Below, one piece after another: positions 8,724 through 17,354 of a DNA stretch of 58,418 nt (positions are counted from its first letter, which is position 1; the number at the start of each line of letters is the position of its first letter). The position numbers and the translations under genes were made by a program. Origin of the DNA: Planotetraspora thailandica (GTDB lineage: Bacteria > Actinomycetota > Actinomycetes > Streptosporangiales > Streptosporangiaceae); contig NZ_BOOR01000073.1 of the NCBI RefSeq assembly GCF_016863335.1, positions 1-58,418 of the forward strand. The letters run 5' to 3'. The notes beneath the pieces are model-generated. The model was given only the letters and a program-made list of their open reading frames with translations, ran no database searches and was not told the DNA's origin.

Positions 8724-9161
8724 ATGGACATCGCGGCTTTCCTCCTCGACAGCGTGCCGTTCGCGCGGCTCCTCGGCATCACCTTCGACTCCGTAGGGGC
8801 CGGCACGGCCGTCGCCCGCCTGCCCGACCGCGACGATCTGCACAACCACGTGGGCGGGCCGCACGCGGGCGCCCTGTTCACCCTCGCGGAAACCGCCTCG
8901 GGCGCGGCCATGCTCTCGGCGTTCGGCGACCAGCTCTCCCGGGCCGTCCCCCTCGCCACCCAGGCCACCATCCGCTACGCCAAGCTCGCCGAGGGCGAGG
9001 TGACGGCCTCGGCCGTCCTCCGCGCCGACCGGGCCGAGGTCGTCGGCGAGCTCGACGCGGGCAGGCGGCCCGAATTCGACGTGACCGTCGAGATCGCCGG
9101 GGCGAACGGCGCGGTCGTCTCCGAGATGACCGTCTCCTGGACGCTGCGCCCCAATCGCTGA
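8724..9161 (+). CDS. Hotdog-fold thioesterase (PaaI/DUF4442-like)
   Basis: A 145-aa single-domain hotdog protein. The helix segment HNHVGGPHAGALFTLAETASG resembles PaaI/YiiD-type acyl-CoA thioesterases. The ATG at 8724 lacks a strong ribosome site. It is divergent from hisN and its stop abuts the rsgA stop with no spacer. The acyl-CoA substrate is unknown. Confidence 0.82.
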   Translation: MDIAAFLLDSVPFARLLGITFDSVGAGTAVARLPDRDDLHNHVGGPHAGALFTLAETASGAAMLSAFGDQLSRAVPLATQATIRYAKLAEGEVTASAVLRADRAEVVGELDAGRRPEFDVTVEIAGANGAVVSEMTVSWTLRPNR

Positions 9162-10154
9162 TCAGTCGTCGTCTGATCCCTCGCGGCTGGCCAGCAGGCG
9201 GCGCAGCGACTCCAGCCGCGCGGGATCGGCATGGCCCTCCTCGACGTACCTGTCGAGCGCGCAGCCGGCACCGCTCAGGTGGGTGCAGCCCTTGGGGCAG
9301 TCGACCGTGGCCTCGTTGAGGTCCGGGAAGGAGGCCAGCACGGTCTCCACGGACACGTGGGCCAGGCCGAAACTGCGCACCCCGGGCGTGTCGATGATCC
9401 ATCCGCCGCCCGGCAGCTCCAGCGCCACCGCCGAGGTCGAGGTGTGCCTGCCCCTGCCGGTCACCGCGTTGACGTGCGACACGGCCCTCCTGGCCTGCGG
9501 CACCAAGGCGTTGACCAGCGTCGACTTCCCCACCCCCGAATGGCCGACGAGCACGCTCACCCGGTCGGCGGTCCGCTCCCGCACCTCGTCGAGGTCGCCG
9601 CCCTTCTCCACGACGACGTACGGCACGCCGAGCGGATCGTAGAGGGAGACCAGCTGCTCCGGCGAGGCGAGGTCGGCTTTGGTGAGGCACAACAGCGGAT
9701 CGATGTCGGCGTCGAACGCGGCGACCAGCATCCGGTCGATCATCCGCGGGCGGGGCGGCGGGTCGGCGAGCGCCGTGACGATCACGAGCTGGTCGGCGTT
9801 GGCCACGATCGGACGCTCGACGTCGTCGATGTCGTCGGCACTGCGCCGCAACATCGACGCGCGCTCCTCCACCCGCACGATCCTGGCCAGGGTGTCCGGG
9901 TGCCCTGTGACGTCGCCGACGATCGCGACCTTGTCGCCGACGACGATCCCCTTGCGGCCGAGCTCTCTCGCCTTCATCGCGACCACGAGCGTGCGCTCGG
10001 GCCTCTTGGCGCGGCGGCGGCTCGTTCCCGGGATGCCGGGCCCGACGAGGCAGGTGTAACGGCCCCGGTCGACGGCCACGACGAAACCCTCGACCGCCTC
10101 TTCATGGGCAGGGCGCACCCGCGTCCGGGGGCGGGACCCCTTGCCCGGCCTCAC
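9162..10154 (-). CDS. rsgA: Ribosome small-subunit-dependent GTPase RsgA
   Basis: A circularly permuted GTPase of at least 330 aa that assists late 30S maturation. An OB-fold-like N terminus is followed by G4 LTKAD, G1 GHSGVGKST and G3 DTPGVRSF. The C-terminal zinc knuckle reads CPKGCTHLSGAGC. The frame stays open upstream of the GTG used here. The conserved residues RQYDEDDVR precede it, so the real protein is probably about 12 residues longer. The only start-like codon found there is a CTG at 10190. It follows aroA by about 45-80 nt and is probably in its operon. Confidence 0.93.
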   Translation of the reverse strand: MRPGKGSRPRTRVRPAHEEAVEGFVVAVDRGRYTCLVGPGIPGTSRRRAKRPERTLVVAMKARELGRKGIVVGDKVAIVGDVTGHPDTLARIVRVEERASMLRRSADDIDDVERPIVANADQLVIVTALADPPPRPRMIDRMLVAAFDADIDPLLCLTKADLASPEQLVSLYDPLGVPYVVVEKGGDLDEVRERTADRVSVLVGHSGVGKSTLVNALVPQARRAVSHVNAVTGRGRHTSTSAVALELPGGGWIIDTPGVRSFGLAHVSVETVLASFPDLNEATVDCPKGCTHLSGAGCALDRYVEEGHADPARLESLRRLLASREGSDDD

Positions 10155-10233
10155 CCTGACGTCGTCCTCGTCGTACTGCCGTTTCCTCAGCGCGCGCGCC
10201 CCGATCGTCTCGTGCGCACGTCCGTGCGGCCCT

Positions 10234-11550
10234 TCACTTCGCGTCCGCCCCCGTGTCGCCCAGCATGGCCGCCCACATGGCTGGGAAGTCGGGCAGCGTC
10301 TTGCCCGTGGTCGCGATGTCCTCGACCCGCACTCCTGGTACGGCCAGGCCGATCACGGCGCCCGCCGTGGCCATCCTGTGGTCCTCGTAGGAGTGGAAGA
10401 CCCCGCCGGTCAGCGGCCGGGGGTGGATCTCCAGGCCGTCGGCGGTCTCCCTGGCGTCCCCACCGAGGCGGTTGATCTCGGTGGCGAGCGCGGTGATGCG
10501 GTCGGTCTCGTGCCCGCGGATATGGGCCACCCCGCTGATGCGCGACGGTCCGTCGGCGAGCGCGGCCAGCGCGGCGACGGTCGGCGTCAGCTCGCTCACC
10601 TCGTGCAGGTCGGCCTCGACGCCCCTCACCGCGCCCGTGCCGGTGACGCGGAGGCCGCCGGGCAGCCGGGTCACGGTCGCCCCCATCAGGGCGAGGAGGT
10701 CGCGGAGCTGGTCGCCGCCCTGTGTCGTCTCCTCCGGCCAGCCGGGGATCTCGACCGTGCCGCCCGTGACGAGTGCGGCGGCCAGGAACGGGGCCGCGTT
10801 GGACAGGTCGGGCTCGACGGTGACGTCCATCGCCTTGATCGGCCCCGGCTCGACCCGCCAGACGTCCTCGGCAGAGTCGTCCAGCACCACGCCCGCCTGC
10901 CGCAGCATGTGGACGGTCATCGCGATGTGCGGCATCGACGGCACCGGGGGGCCGCTGTGCCGTACGGTCACGCCCTTCTCGAAGCGCGCGGCCGCCAGGA
11001 GCAGGCCGGAGACCATCTGGGACGAGGTGGATGCGTCGAGCACGACCTCGCCGCCCACGATCGGGCCCCGGACGGTGAACGGCAGCGCCTCGCCGTCCAC
11101 GGTGGCGCCCAGGGCGCGCAGCGCCCCGAGGATCGGGCCCATCGGCCGCTTGCGCGCGGCCGGGTCGCCGTCGAACGACACCGGGCCGTCGGCGAGCGCG
11201 GCCACCGCCGGAACGAACCGCATGACCGTGCCCGCCAGGCCGACGTCGATCGTCGCCCCGCCGCGGACCGCTCTTGGGGTGATCGCCCAGTCGACGCTCG
11301 AGGTGCTCTCGTTCGACGGGGTCATCTCCGCGCCGAGCGATCGCAGCGCCGCCGCCATGAGATCGGCGTCGCGGCTGCGCAGGGCCAGCCGTACGACGCC
11401 GGGGCCGTCGGCGAGGGCGGCGAGCAGCAGCGCGCGGTTGGTCACCGACTTGGATCCGGGCAGGCGGACGGTCGCGCGGACCGGCTCGGCCGCGGCCGGG
11501 GCCGCCCAGAGAGCCGCCGCGTCACGCGATTCGGACTGCGGAGTGGACAT
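10234..11550 (-). CDS. aroA: 5-enolpyruvylshikimate-3-phosphate synthase
   Basis: A 438-aa shikimate-pathway enzyme joining shikimate 3-phosphate and PEP. The N-terminal loop reads [17 protein letters not shown] with the catalytic Lys. The PEP/glyphosate loop is present in the actinobacterial form ([11 protein letters not shown] rather than LGNAGTA). The C-terminal part has [13 protein letters not shown] and the final [12 protein letters not shown]. Full length. It is transcribed towards rsgA. Confidence 0.96.
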   Translation of the reverse strand: MSTPQSESRDAAALWAAPAAAEPVRATVRLPGSKSVTNRALLLAALADGPGVVRLALRSRDADLMAAALRSLGAEMTPSNESTSSVDWAITPRAVRGGATIDVGLAGTVMRFVPAVAALADGPVSFDGDPAARKRPMGPILGALRALGATVDGEALPFTVRGPIVGGEVVLDASTSSQMVSGLLLAAARFEKGVTVRHSGPPVPSMPHIAMTVHMLRQAGVVLDDSAEDVWRVEPGPIKAMDVTVEPDLSNAAPFLAAALVTGGTVEIPGWPEETTQGGDQLRDLLALMGATVTRLPGGLRVTGTGAVRGVEADLHEVSELTPTVAALAALADGPSRISGVAHIRGHETDRITALATEINRLGGDARETADGLEIHPRPLTGGVFHSYEDHRMATAGAVIGLAVPGVRVEDIATTGKTLPDFPAMWAAMLGDTGADAK

Positions 11551-11652
11551 GCGAGAAGCCTATCGTCGCGGCCTCCCCGGGACCCATGCAGCCGAGCCCG
11601 CACCGCGCCCGGGTCGTGACGATCACCCATCGGTGGTGGCAGGCTGGGGCCC

Positions 11653-12411
11653 ATGTGCGGGAGATACGCGTCGGCGCGCAAGAAGCACGAGCTTCTCGAG
11701 GAGTTCGAGGTCGAGCTCGACGGCGCGCCCGACCAGGAGCTCGGAGCCGACTACAACGTGGCCCCCACCAAGGAGGTCTACGCGGTCATGAGCCGCGTGC
11801 CCAAGATCGAGGGAGCCCGGGCGGTGCGGCAGCTCCGGGTGGTGCGCTGGGGCCTGGTGCCGAGCTGGGCCAAGGACCCGTCGATCGGCTCGCGGCTCAT
11901 CAACGCGCGGATCGAGACGGTGGGGGACAAGCCCGCCTTCCGCAGGGCGTTCGCGTCGCGGCGGTGCCTGCTGCCCGCCGACGGCTACTTCGAGTGGATG
12001 CCGACCGAGGACAAGAAGAAGCAGCCCTATTTCATCCACCCGGCCGACGGCGGGGTGCTCGCGATGGCCGGGCTGTACGAATTCTGGAAGGACCCCACCC
12101 GGGCCGACGACGACCCGCTCAAATGGTTGTGCACGTGCACCGTGATCACGACGACCGCCGAAGACGATCTGGGCCGCATCCACGACCGCATGCCGATGAT
12201 GGTCGAGCGCGACCGCTGGGGCGAGTGGCTCGACCCCGGGATGCCCGACCCGGCGCACCTCCTCGTGCCCGCGAGCCCCGGCAGGCTCGTGGCGCATCCC
12301 GTGTCCATCGCGGTGAACAACGTGCGCAACAACGGCGCCTCCCTGATCGTTCCGGTCGAGGGCGAAGGGAACGGATCGGCCAACAATGGGAACGGCGGCA
12401 CGCTTTTCTAG
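11653..12411 (+). CDS. SOS-response-associated peptidase (YedK/HMCES)
   Basis: A 252-aa protein of the SRAP family, which caps abasic sites in single-stranded DNA through a thiazolidine crosslink. The catalytic Cys2 is in place (MCGRYA), followed by the Asn in DYNVAPT, the Glu in GYFEW and the His in RIHDRMP. All active-site positions are intact. It corresponds by position to Rv3226c next to aroA in M. tuberculosis. Confidence 0.93.
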   Translation: MCGRYASARKKHELLEEFEVELDGAPDQELGADYNVAPTKEVYAVMSRVPKIEGARAVRQLRVVRWGLVPSWAKDPSIGSRLINARIETVGDKPAFRRAFASRRCLLPADGYFEWMPTEDKKKQPYFIHPADGGVLAMAGLYEFWKDPTRADDDPLKWLCTCTVITTTAEDDLGRIHDRMPMMVERDRWGEWLDPGMPDPAHLLVPASPGRLVAHPVSIAVNNVRNNGASLIVPVEGEGNGSANNGNGGTLF

Positions 12412-12412
12412 A

Positions 12413-12425
12413 ACACCAATGGTGT
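12413..12425. promoter_or_regulatory. Perfect 6-1-6 dyad, possible operator
   Basis: ACACCA-A-TGGTGT is a perfect inverted repeat with a 1-nt centre, placed 1 nt after the YedK stop and about 120 nt before the DksA-like gene. Its tight symmetry resembles a dimeric-repressor site more than a terminator. The binding protein is unknown. Confidence 0.4.
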
Positions 12426-12547
12426 AAGTAGCGCGCTAAATGGGCATCCGGTGAGGAAAGCGGTTCACTTCGCCGTAATAAATGCCGACCTGTCGGGAGA
12501 CCGGGGCTCTCGGCGGGTGTTCCCCACACTCCCGGAGGTGCGGATTC

Positions 12548-12880
12548 GTGGATGTCGCGACCGCGCGTATGCGCCTGGAAATCATGCTCGAAGAGCTCGA
12601 TCGCTCGATAAGGGTTCTCAAGGGCGATCCTGTCGCCGTGCCGGAAAGGTCCGCGGCCGACGCCGGATCCGACCTCACCGACGCCGACAGGACCCAGGCC
12701 ATGCTCGACGTCGCCTCACGGCAGCGCAAAGAGGTGCTGGAGGCGCTGAGCCGCATCGACGGCGGCGTCTACGGCCGGTGCGTCGACTGCCGCCGCCCCG
12801 TGCCCGAGGGACGACTGGACGCGCGGCCCGAGGCCGCCCGGTGCGTCCAGTGCCAGTCGAAGCGGGAACGCCGCCGCTAA
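12548..12880 (+). CDS. DksA/TraR-family zinc-finger protein
   Basis: A 110-aa protein. An N-terminal helical part (about 1-70) precedes a C4 zinc finger, CVDC-x17-CVQC (about 78-102), the exact DksA/TraR spacing. Such proteins enter the secondary channel of RNA polymerase, but many short actinobacterial versions are uncharacterised. The GTG at 12548 is chosen because GGAGG lies 9 nt upstream. It overlaps the convergent methyltransferase stop by 4 nt. Confidence 0.87.
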   Translation: MDVATARMRLEIMLEELDRSIRVLKGDPVAVPERSAADAGSDLTDADRTQAMLDVASRQRKEVLEALSRIDGGVYGRCVDCRRPVPEGRLDARPEAARCVQCQSKRERRR

Positions 12881-13704
12881 CCGGGTTTCCTGGCGCTCGC
12901 GACGAGGTGGATGCCCACCGTGTCGTCGTCGGCAGGCTGGCTCTCCAGTTCTGTGCGGACCAGCCAGCCCAGGGAGCGGCTGTTGGAGCCGAGCACCCGG
13001 TCGACCATGGACGGTGACAACACGGTCCTCGGGCGGACCCACTCCACCTCGAGCCCGGCTCCGGTGACCAGCTCCCGCACCTGGGCGCTGGTGAAGCAGC
13101 GGGTGATGCCGCCGTCCGGCCACGGCACCAGCATCACCTCGCCCGTCTGGCACAGGTGCGCCCAGTAGTTCTGCTCGGCGAGGATCGCCATGCCCAGCAC
13201 CAGGGAGTCGACGCAGACCAGGGCGCGCCCGCCGGGCTTGAGGACCCGGGCGATGTCCTCCATCACCGACTCGGCCATGATCTCGATAGACAGCACGCGT
13301 TCCTCGGCGACGACGGCGTCGACGACGGCGTCGGGGAGGAACCCGAGGTCGTCGGCCCTGACCTTCTGGGTGAGGTCGGAGGCGTCCCTCAGACGCCGCT
13401 CCGCCGGCCTGCGGAAGTCCATGACCTCGATGACCCGGTGCCCCGCACGGGCCGCCTGGGAGGGCCAGCGGCCCCGGCCCCCGGAAAGGTCCACGAGGAG
13501 TGAGGGCTCGGCGGGAAGCCACGTGCGCAATTGCTCGGCGACGACCGCATGGTAAAAGGTCCAGTACGGCCCGAGGGTGCCCGAGCCGTTGAGTTCGTTG
13601 GCCGGAATAGGCAGCACGAGCGGCTCCTGGACGTCGATTTCCGGGCTACCAGCCGGTACGTATGTATTTCCCCTTGCGGAGGCGTTCGTCACCTCAAACT
13701 GCAC
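12877..13704 (-). CDS. Class I SAM-dependent methyltransferase
   Basis: A 275-aa protein with a Rossmann methyltransferase core. Motif I is [13 protein letters not shown] (about 70-82), then VIEVMDFRR, then a motif IV-like [12 protein letters not shown] and [13 protein letters not shown]. The GTG start lies 3 bp from the -35 box of the divergent SigR-type promoter, so the two genes share a very short regulatory region. The substrate is not recognisable. Confidence 0.82.
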   Translation of the reverse strand: MQFEVTNASARGNTYVPAGSPEIDVQEPLVLPIPANELNGSGTLGPYWTFYHAVVAEQLRTWLPAEPSLLVDLSGGRGRWPSQAARAGHRVIEVMDFRRPAERRLRDASDLTQKVRADDLGFLPDAVVDAVVAEERVLSIEIMAESVMEDIARVLKPGGRALVCVDSLVLGMAILAEQNYWAHLCQTGEVMLVPWPDGGITRCFTSAQVRELVTGAGLEVEWVRPRTVLSPSMVDRVLGSNSRSLGWLVRTELESQPADDDTVGIHLVASARKPG

Positions 13705-13706
13705 CG

Positions 13707-13732
13707 GGAACAGACTCTACGCCCGCCCGGTT
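13707..13732 (+). promoter_or_regulatory. SigR-type promoter (GGAAC-N18-GTT) for long-form sigR
   Basis: GGAAC at 13707-13711 and GTT at 13730-13732 are separated by exactly 18 nt. The SigR consensus in Streptomyces is GGAAT-N18/19-GTT. The expected transcription start (about 13738-13743) falls on the in-frame GTG (13737) or ATG (13743) of the extended sigR frame. The induced message would therefore be leaderless or nearly so. Confidence 0.75.
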
Positions 13733-13742
13733 ACAGGTGAGC

Positions 13743-14471
13743 ATGAACACGTTGGTGCTGCCGGAAGCCCCAGGCAGGTTCGCCGCTACCCGGCCGGTAT
13801 TCTCGGCTAAGTACGGTGTTCTGAAGGGGGTGGGTCCGGTCTCCAAGACAGCTGAGGAGACTCTGGGGCAGCGCAGTGAGCGGTTCGAGCGCGACGTCAT
13901 GCCGTATCTCGACCAGCTTTACTCCGCCGCGCTCCGGATGACCCGTAACCCTGCCGACGCCGAGGATCTCCTGCAGGAGACCTTCGCGAAGGCGTTCGCG
14001 TCATTTCACCAGTTCCAAGAGGGCACGAACCTCAAGGCCTGGCTCTACCGCATCCTTACCAACACCTTCATCAACAGCTATCGCAAGAAGCAGCGCGAGC
14101 CCAAGCACGCCGGGACCGAGGAGATCGAGGACTGGCAGCTCGCCCGGGCCGAGTCGCACACGTCGAGCGGTCTCAAGTCCGCCGAGATCGAGGCGCTCGA
14201 GCACCTGCCCGACAGCGACGTGAAGAACGCGCTTGCCGCCCTGCCCGAGGAGTTCCGCATCGCGGTCTACCTCGCGGACGTCGAGGGCTTCCCGTACAAG
14301 GAGATCGCCGACATCATGGGCACTCCCATCGGTACGGTGATGTCGCGCCTGCATCGTGGCCGCCGCCAGTTGCGGACGTTGCTCGAGGACTACGCACGCG
14401 ACCGCGGTCTGGCGCGGTCGGACTCCCGCAGCGGGGGAAACGACGAATCTCTTGGCCAGGAGGGGCGATGA
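13743..14471 (+). CDS. sigR: Thiol-oxidative-stress ECF sigma factor SigR
   Basis: The extended form is 242 aa. A shorter form from the GTG at 13830 ([10 protein letters not shown], 213 aa) matches the N terminus MGPV of Streptomyces SigR. Region 2 ([20 protein letters not shown] and the -10 reader [20 protein letters not shown]) and region 4 ([20 protein letters not shown]) are intact. SigR activates thioredoxin and mycothiol genes when disulfide stress releases it from RsrA. Streptomyces makes a stable short SigR and an unstable, stress-induced long SigR', and both starts can be seen here. The stop overlaps rsrA by 4 nt. Confidence 0.94.
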   Translation: MNTLVLPEAPGRFAATRPVFSAKYGVLKGVGPVSKTAEETLGQRSERFERDVMPYLDQLYSAALRMTRNPADAEDLLQETFAKAFASFHQFQEGTNLKAWLYRILTNTFINSYRKKQREPKHAGTEEIEDWQLARAESHTSSGLKSAEIEALEHLPDSDVKNALAALPEEFRIAVYLADVEGFPYKEIADIMGTPIGTVMSRLHRGRRQLRTLLEDYARDRGLARSDSRSGGNDESLGQEGR

Positions 14472-14734
14472 GCTGCGGGAACCACCACGACACCCCGTGT
14501 AGCGACGTACTCGACCGGGTCTACACCTATCTCGACGGCGAGCTGGACGAGTCGGGTTGTGCCGACATCAGGCAGCACCTCGACGAGTGCCACCCCTGCC
14601 TCGAGGAATACGGCCTGGAGAAGGTCGTCAAGCAGCTCGTGGCCAAACACTGCGGCTGCGACCCCGTGCCCGACGACCTGCGTGAAAAGGTGCTGAGCCG
14701 GATCGAACAGGTGCGCGCCCAGCTGGCCGAATAG
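14468..14734 (+). CDS. rsrA: Redox-sensing zinc anti-sigma factor RsrA
   Basis: An 88-aa ZAS-family anti-sigma factor that holds SigR in reducing conditions. The zinc site H37-x3-C41-x2-C44 is intact, and Cys11, the other key redox residue of Streptomyces RsrA, falls at the same number. Extra cysteines are at 3, 31, 62 and 64. The ATGA overlap with sigR gives coupled translation. Confidence 0.95.
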   Translation: MSCGNHHDTPCSDVLDRVYTYLDGELDESGCADIRQHLDECHPCLEEYGLEKVVKQLVAKHCGCDPVPDDLREKVLSRIEQVRAQLAE

Positions 14735-14765
14735 GATCTGCCCTCTGACGTTTGGAGGGCGTGGC

Positions 14766-15677
14766 ATGCGCGTACTGGTCACGGGCGGAGCGGGATTCAT
14801 CGGGTCGACCCTCGTCGACCGGCTGGTGACCGGCGGTCATGAGGTTGCGGTCGTGGACGACCTGTCGTCCGGGGGCAACCGCAACCCGGAGGCCGCGCTG
14901 CACGTCCTCGACGTCCGTGACCCCGGGGTCGGGGCGCTCGCCGAGAGGTGGCGGCCCGAGGTGATCTGCCATCTGGCCGCGCAGATCAGCGTGCGCAAGA
15001 GCGTCGCCGACCCCGTGCGGGACGCCCAGGTGAACGTCGAGGGCACGGCCAACGTCCTTGAGGCCGCACGCCGGTCCGGGGCGCGCAAGGTCGTGTTCGC
15101 CTCGTCGGTCGCCACGTACGGCAGGCCGGCGGTGATCCCCGTGCCGGGGGACGCCGCCACCGACCCGCGGTCGCCGTACGCCGCGTCCAAGTTGAGCGGA
15201 GAGGTGTATCTGGCGGCCTATCGCGGTCTCTATGGGCTTGAATACACCACTTTGGTGTTGTCCAACGTGTACGGCCCGCGGCAGTCCCCCGACGGGGAGG
15301 CGGGCGTGGTCGCGATCTTCACCGACGCCCTGCTCGCCGGGCGGCGCACGGTCCTGTACGGCGACGGATCTCAGACGCGCGACTACGTGTACGTCGACGA
15401 CGTGGTCGACGCCTTCGCCCGCGCCTGCGGGGAGCGGGGGGACGGGCGCCGGTTCAACATCGGGACGGGAGTGCAGACCACCGACCGGCGGCTGCACTCG
15501 CTCGTCGCCGCCGCGGCGGGGGTGCCGGACGAACCCGCCTTCGAGCCGCCCCGCCTGGGCGACCTGCCCGCCATGGCGGTTGATCCCGCCCCCGCCCTGG
15601 AGGGTCTCGGATGGCGTCCGGCGCATGATCTGCCCTCCGGTCTCAAGGCCACGATCGAGTGGGCGGCCAGAGATTGA
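14766..15677 (+). CDS. NAD-dependent epimerase (UDP-glucose 4-epimerase-like)
   Basis: A 303-aa extended short-chain dehydrogenase. It has the NAD motif GGAGFIG (7-13), an SSVATYG segment and the catalytic pair Tyr138-x3-Lys142 (YAASK). C-terminal substrate residues (FNIGTG) suggest a UDP-sugar 4-epimerase, which would supply cell-wall or exopolysaccharide sugars. GGAGGG lies about 8 nt before the ATG. The exact sugar cannot be told. Confidence 0.88.
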   Translation: MRVLVTGGAGFIGSTLVDRLVTGGHEVAVVDDLSSGGNRNPEAALHVLDVRDPGVGALAERWRPEVICHLAAQISVRKSVADPVRDAQVNVEGTANVLEAARRSGARKVVFASSVATYGRPAVIPVPGDAATDPRSPYAASKLSGEVYLAAYRGLYGLEYTTLVLSNVYGPRQSPDGEAGVVAIFTDALLAGRRTVLYGDGSQTRDYVYVDDVVDAFARACGERGDGRRFNIGTGVQTTDRRLHSLVAAAAGVPDEPAFEPPRLGDLPAMAVDPAPALEGLGWRPAHDLPSGLKATIEWAARD

Positions 15678-15826
15678 CCGTTTCACCGGTGTAGCTGGCC
15701 GATAAATCGGGATAATTCAACACAGCGTGATTGCTTGATTACGGTTTGGCCGCGAAGCCTCGACATCCCCGATCGCCGGTGTCGCGTTCTGTAGCCTGAA
15801 TGCCGAATCGATGTGGAGGCAGGCAC

Positions 15827-15934
15827 ATGTTTGGGAAGACCATCGTCCGACTGCTGGCGGCTGTGGGGCTGCTCACCCCGGTGGTCGTGCTGGCCGGCAC
15901 CCTTCCGGGAACTCCGGGAATCTCCTGGACGTAG
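15827..15934 (+). CDS. 35-aa hydrophobic small protein
   Basis: A short frame coding for MFGKTIVRLLAAVGLLTPV... ending in PGTPGISWT. A basic N terminus is followed by one hydrophobic segment of about 18 residues and a short polar tail. It could be a single-span membrane peptide or a minimal secreted peptide. GGAGG sits 7 nt before the ATG, an optimal ribosome site, which argues that it is real. It lies 67 nt upstream of the HD-GYP pair on the same strand and may belong to that operon. No homologue is claimed. Confidence 0.55.
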   Translation: MFGKTIVRLLAAVGLLTPVVVLAGTLPGTPGISWT

Positions 15935-16001
15935 CCCGTGCCCGACGGATCCTCTTCGTGCTAGATAGATCAAGAGGTGTCCCTTATCCGAGGTGGCCGT
16001 C

Positions 16002-17354
16002 ATGCGGGAACTGCCGTGGCCTGCCAAGGTCTACTCCGTCGCGCTGAATCTGGCCGCGGTCTTCCTTCTCGCGCACTGCGTCTTGGTGGCGGGATGGATG
16101 GACCGGGTCGAATGGCCGACACTTCTCGTGCTGGCGTTGCTGTTCCTCGTCTGCGAATCCGTTCCCACGCTGCTGAACGTGCCGCAGGCCGCCGTATCTG
16201 TGAGCTACTCGGCGGCGCTCGCGGCCGTCGTCCTCGTCGGGCCTGAGGGCGCGGCGCTGGTCGGCCTGATGGCCGTGCTGAGCGTCCGCCCCGGGCTCCC
16301 CCTCGTGAAACGGCTGTTCAACGGCGCGCAATTCGTCATCTGCGGCTACGCGGCCGGCTGGGCCTTCGAGACAGCCGGCGGCGTGCCGGGACTCCCGCAG
16401 ATCACCGACTTCCCCGGCATCCTCATCCCGTACGGCGCGGCCACCGCGGCCTTCGTCGTGATCAACGTGGTGCTGACCGCGACCATCCTGCTCCTCGTGG
16501 GCGGGGTAGGGCGGCATCAGGTGGCGCTGCGCAGCATCTTCCAGTTCCTCGGGTCCTACGTCGGATACGCCACGTTCGGCCTGCTCATCGCGGGCCTGTG
16601 GGCCACAGTGCAGTCGATCTCGACCGTGCTCGTCCTGCTTCCCCTGTTCGTCGCCCGGTGGGCGCTGGGGCACTACCACGCCGAGCAGCGCTCCTACGAC
16701 GCGACGATCGCCGCCCTGTGCCAGGCAGTGGAGACGAAGGACTACTACACGCGGGGACACTGCACGCGCGTGTCGGCGGCCTCCTCCATGATCGCCGAGG
16801 AGATCGGGATGGGCACCGAGCGGCTCCGCGCCATCCGCTACGCCGGGATGCTCCACGACGTGGGCAAGCTGGGCGTGCCGACCAAGGTCCTCCAGAAGGA
16901 GGGCAAGCTCACCGAGGAGGAGTTCGCGGCCATCCAGCTCCATCCGATGCGCGGCCTGGAGATCGTGCGCGGCATCGACTTCCTCGACGAGGCGTTCGCC
17001 GGGATCATGCACCACCATGAGCGGCACGACGGGAAGGGCTATCCCATGGGCCTGGCCGGGCTGGAGATCCCGGAGTTCGCCCGGATCATCGCGGTGGCCG
17101 ACGCGTTCGACTCGATGACCTCCGACCGGGCCTACCGGAAGGCCAAGCCGCTCGACGTGGCGGTGGCCGAGCTGCTCAAGAACGCCGGAACGCAGTTCGA
17201 TCCGATCATGGTCAGCAACTTCATCAAGGCGCTGGGGAGGGACGGCTGGCCGTTGGCGCAGACCGCTCCCGAGCCTCCCGGTGAATTGGCCGAGACGACC
17301 GTCAAGGACCACGACGACCCGACGATGCCGATTCAAGTGGTGTCGGAGCGGTGA
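16002..17354 (+). CDS. Membrane HD-GYP domain phosphodiesterase
   Basis: A 450-aa protein. The N-terminal half (about 1-220) has several hydrophobic helices and forms a membrane sensor. The C-terminal half is an HD-GYP domain with HD at MLHDVGKLG, the second histidine cluster HHHERHDGKGYP, and the later DAFDSMTSDRAY. The catalytic and GYP residues of c-di-GMP phosphodiesterases are all present. The ATG at 16002 is preferred over the upstream GTG because GAGG lies 8 nt before it. Its stop overlaps the next HD gene by 4 nt. Confidence 0.9.
   Translation: MRELPWPAKVYSVALNLAAVFLLAHCVLVAGWMDRVEWPTLLVLALLFLVCESVPTLLNVPQAAVSVSYSAALAAVVLVGPEGAALVGLMAVLSVRPGLPLVKRLFNGAQFVICGYAAGWAFETAGGVPGLPQITDFPGILIPYGAATAAFVVINVVLTATILLLVGGVGRHQVALRSIFQFLGSYVGYATFGLLIAGLWATVQSISTVLVLLPLFVARWALGHYHAEQRSYDATIAALCQAVETKDYYTRGHCTRVSAASSMIAEEIGMGTERLRAIRYAGMLHDVGKLGVPTKVLQKEGKLTEEEFAAIQLHPMRGLEIVRGIDFLDEAFAGIMHHHERHDGKGYPMGLAGLEIPEFARIIAVADAFDSMTSDRAYRKAKPLDVAVAELLKNAGTQFDPIMVSNFIKALGRDGWPLAQTAPEPPGELAETTVKDHDDPTMPIQVVSER

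Noticed and set aside
14741-14764. Terminator between rsrA and the epimerase gene
   Set aside because: The GCCCTC/GGAGGGC hairpin is only 6 bp and its second arm is the ribosome site of the epimerase gene. It may affect translation but is weak as a terminator.
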